A stretch of DNA of 10,052 nucleotides, from positions 1 to 10,052 of the forward strand of contig CAWUIO010000171.1 of NCBI GenBank assembly GCA_963922455.1, written 5' to 3'. The stretch comes from CAWUIO01 sp963922455 (lineage in GTDB: Bacteria > Bacteroidota > Bacteroidia > Cytophagales > Microscillaceae). The translations under genes and the position numbers were made by a program. Each line of letters begins with the position of its first letter. Within the stretch, counting starts at the first letter, position 1. Under the pieces are notes generated by a model that worked only from the letters and a program-made list of their open reading frames with translations, searched no databases and was not told the origin of the DNA. Shown here piece after piece: positions 5,751 to 10,052 of this stretch.

Positions 5751-8225
5751 ATGACATCCGGGAGAATCTGGCAGTTTTTATTAAATATAGTGCTTGGGCT
5801 ATTTTTTGTAGGGGCATCTACACCTGTGGGGGCCAACATACTCCCTATGCCCAAAGAGTTTACTCAACTGTCCGGGAGTTGTTCCTTGGGAAATGTTCTC
5901 AGTATATGCATGATCAATGATAACTCGGCAGAGAACCTCTATGCAGCCAAGCTCATTAATCAAGCCTTCCGGGACAAATTTGGGATTAGTACTTACCTAC
6001 AAACAGACCCTCGCAAAGCTGATATATTATTGATTTTAGTAGACTCCGAACAAGCTCTCAAGATGGGTATCCCTTCTAAGGCGCTGAGAGAATCCTACCG
6101 TTTGCAAATTCAGTCCGGAAAAATCCGTATTGAGGCCAGCGACCCCCGGGGTATTTTTTATGGAGCCGTTAGTTTGGTGCAATATATTCAGCAATTTTCA
6201 GAACCGCTTATAGATAATTTACAAATACTAGATTGGTCTGAAACGCTGGTTCGGGGGGTATCCGAGGACCTTTCTACGGGCCCCTTGCCTACGCTGGATG
6301 CTTTTAAAAAGAAAATTCGTTATCTGGCCCACTATAAAATGAATACGCTCTTCTTGGGGGTTAGTGATGCCATATTATCAGATAAATACTCGGCTGTTGG
6401 GAGCGATCGGGACGTATTCTCCAAAGGCGAAATGGCTGAATTGGTGCGCTATGCTCAAAAACATTTTATTGATGTTATTCCTGTCTTTCCCTCACTGAGC
6501 CGACAAAATGCTTTGTTGAGACGGAGTTCCTTGGAGTCACTGGCCGAATTTAGAGGTTCAGGAACGTTTTGTACATCTTGCGATTTGACCTATGAGTTTT
6601 TGGAAGACACGTTTGTTGAATTGGATACGCTCTTCCCATCTGGTTACCTACATATAGGTGGCTTTCGTGGGGCTGAAATGGGTTTTGGCCGTAGCGAGTC
6701 CCTTTTACGAAGTTTAGGTAGGGAAAAGCTTTACGTACAACATTTTGAGAAGGTGTATGCTATATGTAAAAAATTAGGTAAACGCATTATTTTATCAGGG
6801 GATTTACTTCAAGAGTTTCCGGAAATAGCCCAAATTTTTCCCCAGGATATTACCTACGTCTTGGGTACCATACCTAAGGCAGGAGAGGAAGAACGGGCCT
6901 TGCCTTATGAAGAAATTCCGCCCCGAACGTACCAGGATTTGATTCTCAATTACGGGAGTACGCTCTTCCCTCAATACCGGGACATGGGCAAACAGGCCAA
7001 TGCTTTACTCCGAGATAGTGCTTATTTGCAAAAACTAGACGGGATTATGGCCAATACCTGGCAAGCGGGGCTTTTTTCCCTCTTTTCCTACCGGTATAGC
7101 TACGCCCAAATTGCTCAATTAGCTTGGACACGAAAAAAAACAAATCCAGATGTTTTTGCCCAAGAATATTTTAAAAGTCTTTCTTCAAGGGCCGGCAAGC
7201 GCTTAAGCCAAATGTATAATCGTTTTGACCAAGTGAGTAATCTTATTTCTTGGAAAGACTTTTGGCGGCATCCTTTATTTTTGCGGGCTGATTCCTCCTC
7301 GATGATAAAGCAAGCCCGGTCTATCAATGCCTTGACCGAAGAAATGTATGCCCAATTAGATTCATTAGATCAATATGATGAATTAATGGCTGAGAGTGAA
7401 TTCTTAAAACTGGTAACCGAACTATACCGCTATTATTCCCTCAAATTACAAACCGAGGTAAAGCTCCTCGCGTGGTTGCGAACGGGTGAAGTAGATAAAG
7501 ATTTTTTACTCCCCCTCATGGAAGAAAATGAGAACGAATTAAGAAGGCTTCAAAAAGCTATGGGGCGCTATTGGAACAATCGCTACCAAGCCCGGGGGTT
7601 TCAAGATGTAGTGCAACAGTTTGAGCGTTTGATCTACTATTTTCAGGAGACCAAAGATGCAGTTTTGTTTAATCAAGCAGATTTTGACCCTTACTTGCGA
7701 AGCCAGTGGATTTATGATTGTCCGAATATTTTAGATACAAGCGAATGCGCGGATAAAACTACCTTCCGGAAAGACTTCTTCTTGGATGAAATACCACAAA
7801 CCGCTTACTTTCAGGTAATTGCCATACGCAATGCCCGCATTCAAGTGAATGGTGAATATATAGACGAGCTGTCCTATACTCCTAAGCCCGGCTCTTTTGA
7901 CCCACAGTCTGGCATACGCATGTATGATATACAAAAAGACCTTGTTTTAGGGAGTAATACCCTATTAATTGAAGCCGAAAACTACTACGCTCCAGAACAA
8001 AGGGCCGAAGACTTGCCCCTTCCTCGCGGGGCAGGCTTGAATGCTCTGATTTTTATGCGAATTGGCATACGAGAAAGATTAATTGGCACCGACAAGAGCT
8101 GGAGGGTCAAGTATCGACCGTATGATCTTGAAGAATCTTGGAAACCTGTACTCGTTAAAAGCTTTCCTTTCCCGATTACCAATGCCAATTTCCGAATAGA
8201 ACGCACCAGTCGGATTGAATATTAA
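5751..8225 (+). CDS. Secreted GH20-like protein lacking the catalytic Asp-Glu pair
   Basis: The 824-residue protein starts with a likely signal peptide (residues 1-28, hydrophobic IWQFLLNIVLGLFFVG, cleavage after VGA), so it should be exported. Residues about 30-150 look like the GH20 N-terminal alpha/beta domain (IRIEASDPRGIFYGAVSLVQYI, 126-147). Residues about 160-460 look like the TIM barrel: RGVSEDLSTGPLPTLDAFK at 168-186 and LAHYKMNTLFL after it. The strand that carries the Asp-Glu pair in hexosaminidases reads YLHIGGFRGAEMGFGRS (299-315), with Phe305-Arg306 at the D-E position. Aligned family members keep GRS and DE. A helical region (about 480-640) and a C-terminal galactose-binding-like beta-sandwich (about 650-790, with ARIQVNGEYIDEL) follow. 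A TTG at 5724 would add nine residues; the ATG at 5751 suits the signal peptide better. Without the pair it may bind rather than cut glycans, or use other residues. Confidence 0.75.
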   Translation: MTSGRIWQFLLNIVLGLFFVGASTPVGANILPMPKEFTQLSGSCSLGNVLSICMINDNSAENLYAAKLINQAFRDKFGISTYLQTDPRKADILLILVDSEQALKMGIPSKALRESYRLQIQSGKIRIEASDPRGIFYGAVSLVQYIQQFSEPLIDNLQILDWSETLVRGVSEDLSTGPLPTLDAFKKKIRYLAHYKMNTLFLGVSDAILSDKYSAVGSDRDVFSKGEMAELVRYAQKHFIDVIPVFPSLSRQNALLRRSSLESLAEFRGSGTFCTSCDLTYEFLEDTFVELDTLFPSGYLHIGGFRGAEMGFGRSESLLRSLGREKLYVQHFEKVYAICKKLGKRIILSGDLLQEFPEIAQIFPQDITYVLGTIPKAGEEERALPYEEIPPRTYQDLILNYGSTLFPQYRDMGKQANALLRDSAYLQKLDGIMANTWQAGLFSLFSYRYSYAQIAQLAWTRKKTNPDVFAQEYFKSLSSRAGKRLSQMYNRFDQVSNLISWKDFWRHPLFLRADSSSMIKQARSINALTEEMYAQLDSLDQYDELMAESEFLKLVTELYRYYSLKLQTEVKLLAWLRTGEVDKDFLLPLMEENENELRRLQKAMGRYWNNRYQARGFQDVVQQFERLIYYFQETKDAVLFNQADFDPYLRSQWIYDCPNILDTSECADKTTFRKDFFLDEIPQTAYFQVIAIRNARIQVNGEYIDELSYTPKPGSFDPQSGIRMYDIQKDLVLGSNTLLIEAENYYAPEQRAEDLPLPRGAGLNALIFMRIGIRERLIGTDKSWRVKYRPYDLEESWKPVLVKSFPFPITNANFRIERTSRIEY

Positions 8226-8312
8226 TTTGATTTTTTAGAGAGGGAAAGCTTACTGGGGGTTTTATGGAAGCTTTATAAACATTGCCGGGTTTAGGAAATG
8301 ATTTAATCTACC
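8226..8312. terminator. Convergent spacer with a weak inverted repeat
   Basis: AAAGCTT (8245-8251) and AAGCTTT (8268-8274) can form a 7-bp stem with a 16-base loop between two converging genes. No T-run follows on either strand, so it is only a weak bidirectional terminator candidate. Confidence 0.25.
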
Positions 8313-9680
8313 CTAATAAGACCATTCATAGAGCTTGAAATGCTCAGAATCATATACTTCCTTAAGATTCCCTTCTTTGGGCTTAGGGTCAGCCAGATAA
8401 TCCAGGCCAATGATCGGTATATTATTTTTCTGCTCAATGAAGAGCACGGGATTATATTTATTTAAAAGAGTAGAGTCAAGCCCCCAATTATTGGCCACTT
8501 TAACGTGTAGAGACCAACTTACCCAATACTCGAGACCATGACGGGCCACGATTATGGTATTATTTCGGTCTTTAATAATCTTATCTACTTTTTCAAGATC
8601 GCTGTAAATGGGTTCAGACAAGGTGGGCCTTTTGATAATATAAATCACAGCCAGCGACATGATAACATAGGCACTTAGACAAAGGGCCAAGCTGTTTTTA
8701 ATTTTGGACCAAGGAAACTGCCAGATAAAAAACAAGACAATTACCTGGGGGATGATAAGCATTAAACTCAGCCTCCGTACATATTCGGCTTCTAAAAAAG
8801 GGAAAGTGATCAAGATCATGGTCCAAAAACAAACCCTGATTAGCAGCTTTTCATAAGGCTCTAAGACATTTCTTGTATGATAATAATAAACCAGGCCCAA
8901 AGCGAGAATCAGGTAGGTTAAGGCAGTTAATACATAATAAGGCTTACCCGAATAAAAGATAGCGGGGCGCTGGAATATTTCGGTAATAATAAAGAGTAGC
9001 CGTTTAGCTCTGACAGGGTCAAAATAAGATAAGAGTAGGAATGTACTAGCACCTAGTATGGCCAGGGGCAAGCAGGATTTTTTTCCTTTATGCAGGGCAA
9101 TCGCAATACCTGTCATAATCAAGGTAAAGTTTAAAGTGCCAAAATGCGACAGGAGTATTATGACGTAAAAACCTCCAATTCCCAGTAAATAGATGGGTTT
9201 ATGGGTTTTGAGATAGCGGACCGTACATAGTATCAGCCATAGAATAAAGGAAAAAGCAAAGGCATTTTTTTGGAAATTCCCTAACATAAATAGGGGCGTG
9301 TACGTACAAGTAAGCATACAAGCCAATAAAACTTCTATTTGTAAAGGAATTTTCCGCGGTTGTAACTCACGAATGATAAAATACCAAGGGATTAACGCCA
9401 TCGGTATCAGGATTGCGCTCACCCATTTTACCACATGAATTGAGATGAGGTTACTGTCCATGTCGGTAAACCAACTGACAGCTTGATGCAGTGTGGCTAA
9501 CAAATAAAAATAGAAGGGCATATCTGGAAATCCCAAACTGCCTTTCTCTAATATACTACGGAGTTGTACCAGATAATAGGCCCCGGTGGTTCCTGGTACA
9601 AGATTCGTTTGATATACTATTAATAGTTGGTATGTGTACGCGCCAAAGAATATGAGTGTGTACACGATAATCCTTTGCAT
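8313..9680 (-). CDS. Polytopic membrane protein, possibly GT-C glycosyltransferase-like
   Basis: The 455-residue protein has about 11-12 hydrophobic spans (for example 4-24, 84-104, 115-133, 138-155, 162-178, 179-196, 204-219, 248-267, 279-295, 302-321, 330-349) and a soluble C-terminal part (350-455) with VARHGLEYWVSW (378-389). The first loop, VPGTTGAYYLVQLRSILEKGSLGFPDMPFYFYL (28-60), sits where GT-C lipid-linked sugar transferases have a catalytic Asp-bearing loop with GD-yhl-R-il-G. Here that position reads GAYYL, and an Asp at 53 is the nearest acid. This likeness is my inference and no family is firmly recognised. The ATG at 9678-9680 is chosen because it starts directly before the first membrane span. 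A TTG at 9768-9770 would add 30 poorly convincing residues. It is a single gene converging on the GH20-like gene. Confidence 0.8.
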   Translation of the reverse strand: MQRIIVYTLIFFGAYTYQLLIVYQTNLVPGTTGAYYLVQLRSILEKGSLGFPDMPFYFYLLATLHQAVSWFTDMDSNLISIHVVKWVSAILIPMALIPWYFIIRELQPRKIPLQIEVLLACMLTCTYTPLFMLGNFQKNAFAFSFILWLILCTVRYLKTHKPIYLLGIGGFYVIILLSHFGTLNFTLIMTGIAIALHKGKKSCLPLAILGASTFLLLSYFDPVRAKRLLFIITEIFQRPAIFYSGKPYYVLTALTYLILALGLVYYYHTRNVLEPYEKLLIRVCFWTMILITFPFLEAEYVRRLSLMLIIPQVIVLFFIWQFPWSKIKNSLALCLSAYVIMSLAVIYIIKRPTLSEPIYSDLEKVDKIIKDRNNTIIVARHGLEYWVSWSLHVKVANNWGLDSTLLNKYNPVLFIEQKNNIPIIGLDYLADPKPKEGNLKEVYDSEHFKLYEWSY

Positions 9681-10052
9681 AATTACTATGTACGTACATC
9701 GATTTCCTAAGTTTAGGATTATATCAAAATAAGGCAGTGATTTATACAGAAAACAGGGTGGGTGTTCCAAAGAGCTTATCTTGATAGAAAATTATCGGTC
9801 TTTGTAACGCAGAAGGCTCCATTTTTTTTATAATTCCTACCATATTGGTAAGCAATATTCCACAAACGAATCCTCAATTTTCCTGACAAGAAGTTCTCCA
9901 TCGCCTTCATAAGCGCTCATATTTCTTACATGTCCCAAGGGGCAATTTCGGGCTTTGGGGCTTCCCCGCGTTATTTCTGTAGGTGCCCGGTTGTTCAGGT
10001 GTGCCCACGCGGGTCGGGCTTTCGCTACTCGCTGCCTTTCCCCGCAAGGCCC
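9681..10052. other. Gene-free right end with membrane-gene leader and GC-rich element
   Basis: No convincing gene is found. The part next to the membrane-protein gene (to about 9930) is AT-rich and should hold its promoter, though no clear box is seen. It includes a 13-bp inverted repeat TACCA-TAT-TGGTA (9838-9850). From about 9935 the composition turns GC-rich, with a GGGG-CTT-CCCC hairpin (9957-9967) and two similar words GGTGCCC (9982-9988) and GGTGTGCCC (9998-10006). Confidence 0.6.
10012..10052 (-). repeat. Partial second copy of the GC-rich element, cut by the window end
   Basis: Read on the minus strand, it opens with GGGCCTTGCGGGG (10040-10052), identical to 2709-2721. It then has AGCGAAAGCCCGACC, which parallels AGCCTGACAGCCCGGTC (2738-2754) upstream of tyrS: both end in AGCCCG followed by RYC-type bases. 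The 5' half lies beyond the window. Two copies in opposite orientations within 7.4 kb suggest a dispersed family. Confidence 0.45.

Noticed and set aside
9681..9770. TTG start extending the membrane protein by 30 residues
   Set aside because: The extension is not a convincing signal or membrane segment, and the ATG at 9678-9680 immediately precedes the first membrane span.
9837..9920. Minus-strand ORF of 27 residues starting MSAYEGDGEL
   Set aside because: Very short, no recognisable features and no Shine-Dalgarno sequence; an ORF of this length is expected by chance.

Overview
The window looks like a chromosomal stretch from a Bacteroidota bacterium (Cytophagia/Saprospiria-like; the exact lineage is a guess). 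The support is a DUF2652-type cyclase-fold protein, a deoxynucleoside kinase beside tyrS, an Rpn-family nuclease, moderate-to-low GC, spacers without clear Shine-Dalgarno sequences, and GC-rich intergenic elements of a style I associate with that phylum. There is no tRNA, rRNA, CRISPR array, insertion sequence or phage gene. All genes read as bacterial and none is obviously foreign.

Layout, left to right. The left edge holds a minus-strand Rpn-family PD-(D/E)XK nuclease gene that runs off the window and appears to start at TTG. A 168-bp divergent spacer, with a near-perfect 18-bp palindrome and a repeated 10-mer, separates it from a plus-strand PAPS-dependent sulfotransferase. That gene converges, 9 bp apart, on a minus-strand deoxynucleoside kinase. 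A 320-bp divergent spacer follows and carries a GC-rich, hairpin-dense element just upstream of tyrS (tyrosyl-tRNA synthetase). Next on the plus strand is a fusion of a class III cyclase-like domain (DUF2652 type) to an SRPBCC lipid-binding-like domain. A spacer of about 400 bp with a terminator-like hairpin leads to a large secreted GH20-like protein whose catalytic Asp-Glu pair reads Phe-Arg. It converges on a minus-strand polytopic membrane protein. The right edge is a gene-free region ending in GC-rich sequence that shares a 13-base core and a 3' motif with the tyrS-upstream element, in opposite orientation.

The genes do not form one pathway. tyrS and the deoxynucleoside kinase are housekeeping. 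The sulfotransferase, the GH20-like protein and the GT-C-like membrane protein hint at surface glycan or glycoconjugate metabolism, but they sit in separate transcription units and the link is only thematic. No clear multi-gene novel system is visible. The strongest leads are the dispersed structured element, the degenerate GH20-like protein and the altered cyclase-like fusion.
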